DNA of 5,248 nt from Candidatus Roizmanbacteria bacterium CG_4_9_14_0_2_um_filter_39_13. GTDB taxonomy: Bacteria > Patescibacteriota > Microgenomatia > UBA1406 > GWC2-37-13. Positions 5,219 to 5,248 of this stretch are shown piece by piece. Both the position numbers and the translations under genes were made by a program. The notes under the pieces were generated by a model that searched no databases, had not been told where the DNA came from, and saw only the letters and a list, made by a program, of their open reading frames with translations. The stretch covers positions 1-5,248 of the forward strand of contig PFSC01000085.1 of assembly GCA_002788865.1 (NCBI GenBank), read 5' to 3'. The first letter of the stretch is position 1, and each line of letters opens with the position of its first letter.

Positions 5219-5248
5219 GTGTCATCCCCGACCTGATCCCCGTTTTCA
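5219..5248 (+). repeat. Dispersed-repeat fragment (GTGTCATCCCC type), cut by window edge
   Basis: GTGTCATCCCCGACCTGAT is followed by CCCCG and then the window ends. It matches the minus-strand sequence of positions 24-1 at its first ten bases and closely thereafter. CCCCGACCTGATCCCCG has the look of one arm or variant of a GTCATCCC palindromic repeat. The two copies face each other across the window. Their remaining parts cannot be seen. Confidence 0.5.

Overview
The window looks like a cell-surface locus from an uncultivated bacterium of the Patescibacteria/CPR type, possibly Microgenomates-like. That placement is an inference from protein style only: TasA/camelysin-like secreted proteins, an ER/SipW-type signal peptidase, a lamin-tail domain, Thr/Pro-rich stalks, an FN3 domain followed by a 'GVLG' motif, and a CPR-style DDE transposase relic. 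There is no marker gene here to confirm it. The three intact genes read cleanly in the standard code.

Layout. Positions 1-52 (a repeat fragment and a GC-rich hairpin) abut a minus-strand transposase pseudogene (about 53-824). It has one in-frame TGA and has lost its 3' end, including the third catalytic acidic residue. Positions 825-1027 hold an inverted repeat, a good sigma70-type promoter (TTGACA, 17 bp, TAGGAT) and a strong ribosome binding site. Three plus-strand genes follow. The first is a 187-aa TasA/camelysin-like secreted subunit (1028-1591). A strong hairpin comes next. The second is a 524-aa protein fusing a type I signal peptidase to an internal signal-peptide-like helix, a TasA-like N-terminal segment, a lamin-tail domain and a Thr/Pro-rich tail (1652-3226). 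The third, only 3 nt downstream, is a 413-aa surface protein with a TasA-like N-terminal domain, an FN3 domain and three C-terminal membrane helices (3230-4471). Positions 4501-5150 hold a broken relative of the third gene. The window ends in another short repeat of the same type as at position 1, in the opposite orientation.

How it may work. In Bacillus, the ER-type signal peptidase SipW matures TasA and its partner TapA, and TasA then builds extracellular fibres. The same logic fits here: gene 1 supplies the main subunit, gene 2 supplies the peptidase, and gene 3 may be a membrane-anchored surface partner. The striking point is that the peptidase carries, in the same chain, what looks like one of its own substrates. 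After the internal helix there is a plausible cleavage site and then a segment nearly matching the mature N-terminus of gene 1, leading into the lamin-tail domain. This suggests cis-processing and release of a minor fibre component. It is a hypothesis from sequence, not a demonstrated activity.
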